Shown here: positions 39,282 through 49,000 of the stretch, in pieces
Layout of the letters: the number at the start of each line of letters is the position of its first letter
Numbering within the stretch: the first letter of the stretch is position 1
Origin: Stentor roeselii
Taxonomy: Eukaryota; Ciliophora; Heterotrichea; Heterotrichida; Stentoridae
Reading direction: 5' to 3'
Length of the DNA: 64,000 bases
Assembly: GCA_006503475.1 (NCBI GenBank)
Contig: RSEH01000048.1
Location: 62,001-126,000, forward strand
The notes under the pieces: generated by a model
The model's input: only the letters and a program-made list of their open reading frames with translations
What the model was told of the DNA's origin: nothing
Database searches by the model: none
Position numbers and translations under genes: made by a program

Positions 39282-39513
39282 TTAGATTATAGAGAGTAAT
39301 GGGTTTAGAAATTTTGGAAGTTCTGTTTTGGTTATGGTTGGAGATTTGAAAGATTATGAAAAGTTTTCATGATGGTAAAAGTTAGATTTAAAATATTTTT
39401 TTTCTTGGGATTTTGGGAGAGTGGAAAATTATCTTAAAAGATTTTTGAATAAGGAAAAATATTTCTTTTATCTTAAAACATTTAATAATGCTTCGAAATT
39501 TTTTTATTAAAAA

Positions 39514-39842
39514 GCATCATTATCTACTCCATTAAACATTTTCATTATTTTCAATTTTAACGTAAAAAGCATCATTCTCTCTCCAAGTAAATATTTTTCA
39601 TTATTTTCATTTCTAACGTAAAAAACATCATTATCTCTCCAAGTAATTATTTTCATTTCTAACGTAAAAATCATCATTATCTACTCCAATTAAATATTTT
39701 TCATTATTTTCATTTCTAACGTAAAAAGCATCATCATCTCTCCAGGTAAATATTTTTCATTATTTTCATTTCTAACGTAAAAATCATCATTATCTCTCCA
39801 ATTAAATATTTTTCATTATTTTCATTTCTAACGTAAAAGCCA
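39514..39842. repeat. Minisatellite, six units of about 56 bp
   Basis: Tandem direct repeat with unit 'catcattatctctccaagt' + AT-rich middle + 'ttctaacgtaaaaa'. The 'catcat' start recurs near 39514, 39569, 39625, 39671, 39728 and 39784, giving spacings of 55, 56, 46, 57 and 56 bp, with a degenerate seventh start at about 39840. It fills most of the gap between the SHIPPO-like gene (its 5' side) and the kinase gene (its 3' side). No open frame crosses it. Confidence 0.9.
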
Positions 39843-39935
39843 TCGCACCCCATGATTTCCCATCATAAATTAAATATTAGAATTCCTAAATATAAACCCC
39901 ACGAAATAAAATAAACTATATTTTAAATACTAAAT

Positions 39936-41273
39936 CTACACTTTTTCCCCAGCACTGCACATCTGCAAATCTAGAGAATTGAAGCTATTCGACAAAATTT
40001 TACACTTGGGTGAGTTATCAAGAGCAGAACTAAGAAGATTATCAGCTTGATTATCCTTCCTTCTAGCAGCACTGGTGGAGATGGAGATACAAAAGGCACT
40101 AGAGCTTCTAAACCATGAGTCTTTAAGTAAATCCGCTGCCCTGGGGCGTTTATTGGGGTCAACGGTGAGCATTTTCCCAATAAACTGTTTAGCCGGAGTA
40201 GAGATATATTCAGGAAACACCACATGTCCCTTTAAAATCGCTTTATAAAGATCTTTATCAGTACTGCCCCTGAACGGGAAGTTCCCAGTGACCAGGACGA
40301 ACAACAAGACCCCAGCGGCCCAGATGTCAACAGGAGGTCCTAAGTACTCTTTCCTTGCAACGATTTCAGGCGCCATATAACTCGGCGTTCCACAGAAAAT
40401 CTTAACTTTTTTATCATTTCCAAAGCAAGTCGCGAAGCCAAAATCAATAAGTTTCACCTTTTTAAACACAGTGTCAACCAGGGTGTTCTCCAACTTTATA
40501 TCTCGATGAGTGATTCCTTTTGAGTGGCAGTAGTCAAGCGCTTGAAGAAGTTCATTAAAATACTTATTCGCTTCGAATTCATCAAGACGTCGACTTGGTT
40601 TCTTTTTAATACTGGTTGAGAGAGAATGTCCTGAAACGAACTCTAAAATTATATACAAGTACTTCGGAGTGTCGATTTTAACATAAAGCTTTACGATGTT
40701 TGGATGGTCTAACTTTTGAAGGATTTTTATCTCGTTTTGAACACTTTTTAATCTGATCAAGTCGTTTAACTTCGACTTTTCGTAGATTTTTATTGCAACT
40801 TTCTGGTCGTTGTGTCTGTTTACCCCGTATTTAACTACACCGTATGCACCTGAACCTATCGTGCTTCCTATTATAAAGTCACTCAATGGGTCTTGCTTAC
40901 TTGGAGATGGAGGCTTTATCACCTTGCATTGGATTTTTTTTATTATTTGACTTGGAACTAATGACATGTTTTCCGGCTTTACTGATGCTCGGGATTTTTT
41001 AGGGGATAAGTTTAATGTCGTCATCTTTGGAGCTGGCTTGGACTTTGGACGTGGACGGTCTTCTAATGTTGGAGAGTCTCGAAGGGTTGTTGGGGGTAAA
41101 TATCTCTCTGAAGGGTGGGAAAAGACCTCTTCTTGACCTGCTGGAGAGATTTTTTGTTGGATGTTGAAACGAGTTTTCCAGTGGTTGTAATCAAGGGAGA
41201 TCTTTGAAGGCGACTTCGTTGAATTCGGAGTTGCACTGTGCAGGTTAGACTTGCTCCGGATCTGAGGTTTCAT
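39936..41273 (-). CDS. Ser/Thr protein kinase, CAMK-like (MARK/SNF1-type)
   Basis: A 445-aa protein with a disordered basic N-terminus (~130 residues) and one kinase domain at ~133-395. The Gly loop is IGSGAYGVVKYG, the ATP-binding Lys is in VAIKIYEKS, the catalytic loop is HRDIKLEN, the Mg site is DFGFA, and the activation segment is FCGTPSYMAPE. The Asp of DIWAAGVLLF and the Arg of NKRPRAADLL are also present. All catalytic residues are intact, so it should be active. The HRDIKLEN and GTPSYMAPE forms place it in the CAMK-like group. No UBA or KA1 domain is seen. It sits 13 bp downstream of the myristoylation-type EF-hand-like gene on the same strand. Confidence 0.88.
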   Translation of the reverse strand: MKPQIRSKSNLHSATPNSTKSPSKISLDYNHWKTRFNIQQKISPAGQEEVFSHPSERYLPPTTLRDSPTLEDRPRPKSKPAPKMTTLNLSPKKSRASVKPENMSLVPSQIIKKIQCKVIKPPSPSKQDPLSDFIIGSTIGSGAYGVVKYGVNRHNDQKVAIKIYEKSKLNDLIRLKSVQNEIKILQKLDHPNIVKLYVKIDTPKYLYIILEFVSGHSLSTSIKKKPSRRLDEFEANKYFNELLQALDYCHSKGITHRDIKLENTLVDTVFKKVKLIDFGFATCFGNDKKVKIFCGTPSYMAPEIVARKEYLGPPVDIWAAGVLLFVLVTGNFPFRGSTDKDLYKAILKGHVVFPEYISTPAKQFIGKMLTVDPNKRPRAADLLKDSWFRSSSAFCISISTSAARRKDNQADNLLSSALDNSPKCKILSNSFNSLDLQMCSAGEKV

Positions 41274-41286
41274 TATTTATTCTAAG

Positions 41287-41976
41287 TTAAACAGACTCAC
41301 CGTCTATTAAAGATTTCTTAAAAGTTGTTCTGGCCTTTTCTAAGTAATTCCTAAGTCCTGAAGGTGTGACGAGTGAGGGGTTTTCACTGAAGACTTCATT
41401 GAAAGTCTCAACACTGATGATTTTTCCTCGAATACAGAGTGACCTGGCTAAGGTTTCACATGCGAAAGGAACTACTTCAGAGAGTTTTTTCAGTCTTCTG
41501 AAGTGTTTCGACCTATCTTCGGATGAAAGCTGAGAGTCAACTACTAACAGGGGAAGGGTTGAAATAGAATGACGGAACATCCTTTCAAGAAGTTCTTTTT
41601 TTATTGTCTCGATTTCAAGTTGATGTGAAAAATGCTCATCGAAGATCTCGTATATAAGACTTGATTTCTTTTTTACCTTCCCTTTACCCAAAAGGATGCA
41701 GATTAAAAGAAGGTCTTTTAACTGATAACCTTTATCCTGATGCAAAGCCTTGAAAAACCTTTGAATATTGATATGAATTTTGTTGTTTAAGATGCGAAAA
41801 CCCAGGTTCTGGCTGATTTGAATCAGCTGGGACTGGTTAACCACCCCATTGTGATTGTATTTTCGGAACGAAATATCGAGCAGATCGACGTCTATTTTCG
41901 AGAGGTTCAAACATCCCTCAGCATAAACCAAAATCGATTCTTCGACACCAACTTCCCTAGAGTTACCACAGCCCAT
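41287..41976 (-). CDS. Putative acylated EF-hand-like protein
   Basis: A 229-aa protein starting MGCGNSREVG: Gly2 with Ser6 is a good N-myristoylation pattern and Cys3 a palmitoylation site, so it is probably membrane-tethered. A degenerate EF-hand-like stretch lies at ~36-55 (ISFRKYNHNGVVNQSQLIQI), with the loop only partly fitting the calcium-binding consensus. The rest is helical, as in calcineurin-B-like or recoverin-like proteins, but I cannot place it in a named family. It is immediately upstream of the kinase gene (13 bp). Calcium sensor plus kinase pairs are common, but a functional link here is inference. Confidence 0.65.
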   Translation of the reverse strand: MGCGNSREVGVEESILVYAEGCLNLSKIDVDLLDISFRKYNHNGVVNQSQLIQISQNLGFRILNNKIHINIQRFFKALHQDKGYQLKDLLLICILLGKGKVKKKSSLIYEIFDEHFSHQLEIETIKKELLERMFRHSISTLPLLVVDSQLSSEDRSKHFRRLKKLSEVVPFACETLARSLCIRGKIISVETFNEVFSENPSLVTPSGLRNYLEKARTTFKKSLIDGESV

Positions 41977-42084
41977 AGTTAGTATATTCTCATGTTTAAC
42001 CCAAAGTACCTCAAAATTTAACAGTTTTAATGAGTATTAACTTTTCCCTCACGATCTCTCAACTAAATTATTCAAACTAATCGT

Positions 42085-42801
42085 CTAAAAAGGAACAATT
42101 TTCTGTTTCCTGGCGAATTTATCATAAAACATTTCAACAATGCTCCAGTCGACCATGTCCCAGAAGCTTTTAACATAAAGTGCTCTATCCGAGCCGTACC
42201 TCAAGTAATAAGCGTGTTCCCAAAGATCATTTCCAAGTACCGGGTAACATTCGTCATCTCTTTCCATGATTGGATTAAGCTGATAATAAGTTGTTCTAAT
42301 CTCAAGTTCACTCTCAGTGTTCACACAAAGCCAGACCCACCCACTTCCAAATAAATTCAGACTTTCACTGTCGAAGACCTTTTTAAATGCTGTGAAATTT
42401 CCCCACTTGTCTTCTATTTTTGATGATAAAGTCCCTGTTGGAACTGGACTTGAACACCCTGGGGCTGTCAGTGTCCACCAGTAAAGGTAGTGATTGTAAA
42501 GACCTCCTGCGAATTTACGTAAAGAGTCACTGTTGTAGATACCTCGGTTTAAATTCGCTAGAGAACTCGTGTTGAATGAACTTGCTGTTGATAGAAAAGC
42601 GTTTAGCTTTTTTAGGTAACCGTTTTGGTGTGTCTCGTGATGTAGAATCACCATTGTATCGCTCAGGACTTCTGAGAGGAAAGTTGATGGGTAGGGAAGT
42701 TCTTCTAGAGTGAATGGGTAAAATGAATTCGAGATCATAAAACTTCGCTTTTCGGTGCAGTCTAGTGAGAGGACTACGGGGAGGAAATAGAACAGTAACA
42801 T
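42085..42801 (-). CDS. Secreted Fe/Mn superoxide dismutase
   Basis: A 238-aa Fe/Mn-type SOD with an N-terminal signal peptide (MLLFYFLPVVLSLDC). The family body starts at FTLEELPYPST. Metal ligands by motif are His54 in ILHHETHQNGY, His in GGLYNHYLYWW, and Asp and His in GNDLWEHAYYLRYGSDR; Tyr62 matches the gateway Tyr34 of human SOD2. FGSGWVWLCVN is also canonical. Fe/Mn SODs are usually mitochondrial or cytosolic, so a secretory signal is unusual. Extra Cys residues (CTEK, PGCSSP, LCVN, DECYP) fit an oxidising compartment. Iron versus manganese cannot be settled by eye. Confidence 0.9.
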   Translation of the reverse strand: MLLFYFLPVVLSLDCTEKRSFMISNSFYPFTLEELPYPSTFLSEVLSDTMVILHHETHQNGYLKKLNAFLSTASSFNTSSLANLNRGIYNSDSLRKFAGGLYNHYLYWWTLTAPGCSSPVPTGTLSSKIEDKWGNFTAFKKVFDSESLNLFGSGWVWLCVNTESELEIRTTYYQLNPIMERDDECYPVLGNDLWEHAYYLRYGSDRALYVKSFWDMVDWSIVEMFYDKFARKQKIVPF

Positions 42802-43004
42802 TTATGAGAATTAAGTGAGGTAATTATGGAAGCGGTTTAATGGAATTAGTTTTTTATGAATAAAGCTCTGGGTTTAGAGGGTTATTGATTAGAAGTTTTT
42901 TTTAAGGATGTTGATTATAATTTGGGATTATATTTTCTTATTGAAATCTTGTCATTATTTAACTTCAACTTTTCTCTTTTCAATTCTTTAACAGTTGATA
43001 ATAA

Positions 43005-44675
43005 ATGTCAGCTGGAACCACTTCAAAATACTTTAAAGAGAATATTGCTGAAGGACTTATTATTGAGGAAGAACAGACACGAGAAAACGGTGAAAAAATT
43101 CTGAATAAATATTTAAAAAAACACTTCCTTGGCAAAGGAGGATTTGCTCGGGTTTATGAGTTTGCCTCAATGGAAACAGGAAGAAATTATGCGGCTAAAA
43201 TCATTGGGAAAGATACTCTGGTTAAAGTCAGAAGACGGCAAAAACTCATGTCAGAAATAAAAATCCATAAGTCACTCACACACCAGCACATCGTGGCTTT
43301 CGACCATTTTTTCGAGGACAATGAAAACGTTTACATTCTTCTCGAGTTATGCCAAAACCAGTCCTTAAGTGAGTTACTAAGGCGCCGTAAAAGACTTCTC
43401 GAGCTTGAAGTTCAAAGTTACATGCTTCAAATAATCTCAGCAGTGACTTACCTTCACTCCAAAAAAATAATGCATCGTGACTTAAAAATCGGTAACCTCT
43501 TCATCTCAGACAAAATGGAAATAAAACTAGGAGACTTCGGTTTAGCCTCAAAATTAGACTTCGAAGGTCAAAAGCGTAAAACCGTTTGCGGTACTCCTAA
43601 CTACATCGCTCCAGAAGTACTAGACAGCAAGCAAGGACACAGTTACGAAGTTGACATCTGGGCGTTAGGAGTAATCATGTACACCCTGCTAGTAGGAAAG
43701 CCTCCCTTCGAGACTAACGACGTGAAAAAAACCTACAACTTGATAAAACTAACAGCTTACACCTTTCCAGACCATGTTCCTTTATCAGACTCCGCGAAGT
43801 CATTAATAACTCAAATCCTGAAGCTAGACCCTTCACGTCGCCCGACACTTGAAGAGATCCTCGACCATGACTTCTTCAAAATGGGGGCAATTCCCAAGAC
43901 CCTCCCCTTGAGTGCCTTGTCAGTTCCTTTAAGTGAAGCGTTTATCAGGAAGTTCAACCCTCTTCCATATTACAAGCCAGAACTTCCTTCTCACGACACG
44001 GCGCCTGTGCCTTCTAACTTGTTGCAGTCGAAGAAACTGCTGACGAACCACACAGAACGATATAGTAAACTCAGTTCAACAACTATTCCTGAAGAAAACT
44101 GCCTTGTCTGGGTGAAGAAGTGGATCGACTACTCTAGCAAATATGGACTCGGGTACTTACTTTCTAATGGAGACTCTGGAGTCGTTTTTAATGATAACAG
44201 TAAATTGCTATTGCCTGCTGGTGCGAAGAAGTTTTTTTATATTGAAAAAGCATCGAATAAAAAGGACTATTCAGCGGTTTACTCTTTTGAGGATTATCCT
44301 AAGGAACTTTACAAGAAGTTTACAATTTTTCAGCATTTTCGAGGGTACCTGGATGTTGACTGTGATAATGTTGGGAAAAGTCTTGAGGGGGAGGGTGTTC
44401 CTGGGTATGTTAAAAAGTGGATCAGGGCTAAAAGAGCGATTTTGTTTAGATTCGCTAATCGCAATGTGCAGGTCAGCTTTCAGGACCAAACTGAAGTTAT
44501 TTTGTCCAGTGAAGCCAGGGTTTTAACTTATATTAATAAGAAAAAGGAACGCACAACACTTCCTATCAACAAGGCTCTTGAAGAACCTAACCCTGAGATG
44601 TCGAAGAGGATTAAGTATACAAGGGATATTCTTAACTTCATGATGAATAATCGAGGGCAGAAAGGGCAACAGTGA
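43005..44675 (+). CDS. Polo-like kinase with two polo boxes
   Basis: A 556-aa mitotic kinase. Kinase domain ~35-292: Gly loop GKGGFARVYEF (the polo-specific GKGGFA), Lys65 in YAAKIIGK, HRDLKIGNLF, GDFGLA and the activation segment KTVCGTPNYIAPE with the activating Thr. Polo box 1 (from ~365) has LVWVKKWIDYSSKYGLGY, nearly identical to PLK1 and retaining the Trp of the phosphopeptide site. Polo box 2 has YVKKWIRAKRAILF and FQDQTEVIL, whereas PLK1 has FQDHTKLIL. The His-Lys phosphate pincer is therefore Gln and Glu here. The length is close to PLK1 (603 aa). The stop is TGA. Confidence 0.93.
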   Translation: MSAGTTSKYFKENIAEGLIIEEEQTRENGEKILNKYLKKHFLGKGGFARVYEFASMETGRNYAAKIIGKDTLVKVRRRQKLMSEIKIHKSLTHQHIVAFDHFFEDNENVYILLELCQNQSLSELLRRRKRLLELEVQSYMLQIISAVTYLHSKKIMHRDLKIGNLFISDKMEIKLGDFGLASKLDFEGQKRKTVCGTPNYIAPEVLDSKQGHSYEVDIWALGVIMYTLLVGKPPFETNDVKKTYNLIKLTAYTFPDHVPLSDSAKSLITQILKLDPSRRPTLEEILDHDFFKMGAIPKTLPLSALSVPLSEAFIRKFNPLPYYKPELPSHDTAPVPSNLLQSKKLLTNHTERYSKLSSTTIPEENCLVWVKKWIDYSSKYGLGYLLSNGDSGVVFNDNSKLLLPAGAKKFFYIEKASNKKDYSAVYSFEDYPKELYKKFTIFQHFRGYLDVDCDNVGKSLEGEGVPGYVKKWIRAKRAILFRFANRNVQVSFQDQTEVILSSEARVLTYINKKKERTTLPINKALEEPNPEMSKRIKYTRDILNFMMNNRGQKGQQ

Positions 44676-44981
44676 AACAAGAGATTATTTTATTTAAATG
44701 GTTGAGGAAGCTTAAATTTTCTTTCTTTTGATTTATGTATTTAGAGAATAGAATGATTATTTTATCTTGAAATAAATTATTATACTTAAAAAATCAAGAT
44801 TTTGACTGTTTCATTTTCTGAAGATCTAACAATTTAACCCAAAATCCACAAAAAAATTCAGATTTTTTCTAAATCCTTACAAAACCCATTAAAAATACCT
44901 AAAACCAGCGAAATTCCTCATCATTCAAAAAAACTTGTAACGAATAATGATGTCTTCTTCCATGTTTTAAAGATAAATAAA
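44676..44981. other. Short gap, C-rich part upstream of the CCT-motif gene
   Basis: About 305 bp. The last ~150 bp (44825-44935) are rich in A, C and T and poor in G on the plus strand, like the tract upstream of the zinc-finger gene. I see no gene. Confidence 0.4.
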
Positions 44982-45419
44982 ATGAAGAATCTTTTTTCAA
45001 TATCTTTTTCAGACGACGCATCAGATAAAATCCTGCTGCAAGCAATCACAGACGATTCACTCTACACATATTTCGAAAGTCTTTCAGAAACAGACTCGTC
45101 TTCTAACTTCACGATTCCTGAGCCTTCTGCAGATTTTTCATTATTTGAACTTCCAGAGCCCGACCTTGAATTGCCTCAAACGACTTCAGAACCAGTTCCA
45201 AAAGTGAAAATTTTCAAGCAGATCGGAACTTTGCCTTCCGAAGAACGAGCCAAAAAAATTCAAAAATATTTGGAAAAAAAACGTCAAAGAAACTGGCACA
45301 AAAAAATTCATTATTCATGCCGAAAGAAAGTCGCTGATCAAAGGGTTAGGGTGAAGGGAAGGTTCATCAGTAAACAGCAAGCTTTGAGTTTGGGAATCCC
45401 AGTTTTGGGTCTTAATTAA
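44982..45419 (+). CDS. CCT-motif protein (CONSTANS/TOC1-type nuclear domain)
   Basis: A 145-aa protein. The first ~75 residues are acidic and Ser/Pro-rich (PEPSADFSLFELPEPDLELP), resembling an activation region. Residues ~87-133 form a CCT motif: RAKKIQKYLEKKRQRNW, then KKIHYSCRKKVADQRVRVKG and RFISK. This matches the plant pattern R-x-x-x-L-x-x-Y-x-x-K-R-x-x-R-x-x-x-K-x-I-R-Y-x-x-R-K-x-x-A-x-x-R-x-R-x-K-G-R-F. CCT domains bind DNA with NF-YB/YC and also direct nuclear entry. No B-box, receiver or ZIM domain is present. It is a likely transcription regulator whose targets are unknown. Like the C2H2 gene, it stands alone with C-skewed upstream and G-skewed downstream flanks. Confidence 0.85.
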   Translation: MKNLFSISFSDDASDKILLQAITDDSLYTYFESLSETDSSSNFTIPEPSADFSLFELPEPDLELPQTTSEPVPKVKIFKQIGTLPSEERAKKIQKYLEKKRQRNWHKKIHYSCRKKVADQRVRVKGRFISKQQALSLGIPVLGLN

Positions 45420-46006
45420 TAATTTTTTACTCTTTGGTCAGATCAGCGCAGCTCCGGGTTTGGTTTAAGTGAAGGGTTTAGTTAGGGATAATGAAGGTTT
45501 GAGGATTTTGAATGATGGGTTAGAGAGGGTTGAAGGAGGAGCCGCCAAATGTTAGGGATGAGGGTTTAAGGAGGGTGGAGGGAATTAGGAGATTGAGAGA
45601 TTAAGTGGATTGAATCGGATATTTGAATTAGAAATTAAGGAAGGATGATCATTTTTTCGGAGTTTTTAGGGAATTAGAAGGTTTTTGTAGTTATAGATAA
45701 GGAGTTTTTAGGTATGGATGAGGAATAAGTGGGTTAGAATTTTCAATTGAAATAGAGAAAGGTGAAATTTTATCTTACTTTGAATGGAAATTAGAAGGTT
45801 TTATGCACTAATAATAATTGAGTAAGTAGATATCACAGGATAAACTTTCACACTAATACTTTAAAATTCATCATCATATGAATCTTAGAAATCTAATAAT
45901 TTGAGAAAATAATACTTCAACATTTATTCGCAAATCACAGAAAACTTTCTTATATTTTCCTAATTTATTTAGAATCCATAATCATCTTGAAATCGATCCC
46001 AATATA
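45420..46006. other. Gap with G-rich tract downstream of the CCT-motif gene
   Basis: About 45460-45620 is strongly G/A/T on the plus strand (words such as gggttagagagggttgaaggagg) with few C. The remaining 350 bp is AT-rich and presumably includes the promoter of the giant protein gene. I see no gene. Confidence 0.4.
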
Positions 46007-49000
46007 ATGGCTGCACTTCTTTTGATATTATCGCTAGCACTAGCAGATAAAGAGTTAAAAGACGGAGAAACAGTTCTAGTCGACTCAGACGCTTTATTCG
46101 GAACCGAGTTATATTACACCTTCAATGTTGGTTCAGTGAATAACTCAGACCTTGTCTTCACGCTGACTTCATTTTCTGATTTTTCTGATCCGGACATGTA
46201 CTTAAAGCTAGGAAAAAAGCCGACTTATGATAATTTTGACTACAAAAGCATATCCTGGGGTTCAGGTAGCATTGTTTTAAATCCTTCTGAAGTCAAGGCA
46301 AATTCAGAGTATCACCTTCTCATAATGTGCTACACCCTCTGCAAGTTCGGCATCACAGCTTCCATGGAAAACGAAATCCAACTAACCCCAGGTCTTCCCA
46401 TATCAGGACAAGTAGAAAAAGGTCACCAGCTGATCTACCAATACTTATCTCAGCCCGATGACGGTAATTCATTAACAATCACTGCAAGCCAAATAAAAGG
46501 CAAGCTAAGAATGTTTGTAGTAATCGGTGCAAACAAAGAGCCGACATCAGACACCTCAGAATCCGTAGAAACCACCTGGGACAACAACCTTCAATTCAAA
46601 AGTAGCAAATTCCAAATAGGAACAGTCTTCCGAGTAGCAATGATGGCTGAAAAAAACTCGACTTTCACTTTACTAGTCGATGTTTCTAAAGCAAAAGCTA
46701 ATCAACTCCAGGCAGGTGTCACAGTTTCAGGAGAAGTTGCGACATCTGAGATGATTTTCTATGTGATTCAAGTGATGAGCAGCAGTGATGTCTTGAGTAT
46801 AAGTTTAACAGTTCTAAGTGGAGATGCTGATATTTATGTCAGTGCTGGAGGACTTCCAACAGTGAGTCAATATAACTTTTCTTCAGTTCATGGTGGAAAT
46901 GAAAATCTGGTCATCACTGGAGTGGACAGAGAAAACATTGGAAAACCGACTGGTAATTATTTTATTGGAATTTATGGACTTTTACATTCTACTTTCACTT
47001 TAAATGTTCGCACTTCAAACTCCAGCTTTATTAAACTTGAACCTGGAAACCCTCAAACTGGCTGTGTCAACCAATCGTCAATGGTTTATTTTTATATTGA
47101 TTACCCTGATGCAGATGCGAATATCACTGCTGTTTTAATCGTTGAAAGTGGAAACCCTGATCTTTTTGGCAAGTCTTGCGAGGACAAGCTAAAAAAATGC
47201 ACTATTAGTCCAGGAAAAGAGAAAAAAGGGTTATTTTGGGCTTCTGAGCATATTTCAGGAAGTGAAAGCATTGAAATAGCTCATAAGTCTGGAAGTTGCA
47301 ACAACAAGAAAGGAAAAAAGTGTCATTATATATTCGGAGTCTACGGAATCTCAGATTATTCCACTTTTAATCTTCTGGTAACAACCAACAGCACCGACGA
47401 GATTATTTTGCAAGATGGAATCCCGACGATATTAAACGTTGCTGAAAACACTCAAAAGTACTTCAAATTCATGATTTTCAACGAAACTGTAAGTGAAGTG
47501 GTATTCATGTTAACTCCAATATACGGAGACACCGACATTTACGGGTCTTTCAACCAGCCAATCCAGTACATTGACTACCAAAAGTCCTCAATCAACGCAG
47601 GGGTCGACACTGACCAGATCAAATGGGTGAAAGGAGTTGACAGTGACTCCTTAAAAGGAGTTTACCATCTTTTTGTCTTCGGAACTTATGCATCTTCCTA
47701 TTCAATCGTGGCCAAAACAACCATTCCCAGCAAAAACACGACGATCCAGATCTACCCAGGACATCCTCAGAAGGACACAGTCTACAACTACACAAATCGA
47801 GATTACCGAATTTACACTTTTCCAATTCACTTCACAGAAGACACTAAACAAAAAATATCGATTTCCTTGACAGCGATAACTGGAAGGTTCACTCTTTACG
47901 TGGCTAATAAAATTTCTAACATTGACTGGAAAAAAGAGATTTTTTACTATAACTGGAAGTCAACAAGTACCAGTCACTCTGATCTGTCGACGAGTGTCGT
48001 GATCAACCCGAGTAATGAGGATTTCTTGCTTGACAGTACTTATGCCGTGCTGGTCATGGCTGATAAGTTTCTTCCTGACCTATCCGCGACTTACGTCATC
48101 AGTTTTTCAATTGGGAACGGTTCAGTGTTACTAAGCGAAGACATTCCATTTACTGGAATAGTCCTAAAAGAAGAGTACAGTTACTTCATGTTCCCAGTTC
48201 ATTACTCAACAGAAGACATCACCATCAGCTTGACGTGCCTTTCAGGGGACAGCGACTTGTACATCTCAGTAAATCCCAACAACACCCACCCTTCAATCAC
48301 GCAATTCGACTTCAGAGCTAGCACCTTCGAAGACGAGAAACTTGGACTCACCTGGGACCAAATCAAGCCTATCTGCTCAGGAGTTCCCAGCGAATACGTC
48401 TTTGGAAACAAGTCACATTGTTATGTGTTCATCAGTGTTTATGGCTTCGACAGCAGTACTTTCATCATTCGGGTACATCCTCTTAATAACTTGCCTTCTA
48501 TGCTCACTCTTGGCCAGCCTTTGGCTGGCAACTTGTCGGAGTTAGAATACGCTTTTTACTATACTTTTGTTGATGTTGCAGGAGACTTCAAGATCACAGT
48601 CCAACCTGAAACTGGAGACCCGGACTTGTTTTTAAATGTCTTTGATAAGGACAATGTCAGCTCTAACTCATCAACTTGGATCAGACCTACTAAGGATAAT
48701 GCTCAGTTTTTATCAGTTTCTACTGTGATGACTGAAGTCATTAAGATTAAAGCTGCTGATTTGAGGAACTGGTGTAAAAGTGGAATTTGTTTATTAATGG
48801 CTTCGGTTTTTTGTATTGATAATTGCAGTTACTTTGTTCAGACTAGTCAAACGAATCAAAGTCAGGTTTTGATGGAAAATGAACCGACTTATGCAACGAG
48901 TTTTCAGGAATTTGTGTATTTTTCTTATTATTGTAGTGAAGATGAAAGTGAATTCTCTGTGCAGGTTACTCCTCTTAATGATGGGAATCCGGATTTGTAT

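Noticed and set aside
42512-42526. Intron-like 15-mer (minus strand GTAAATTCGCAGGAG) in the SOD gene
   Set aside because: It encodes the conserved KFAGG stretch just before the metal-binding His, so removal would damage the enzyme.
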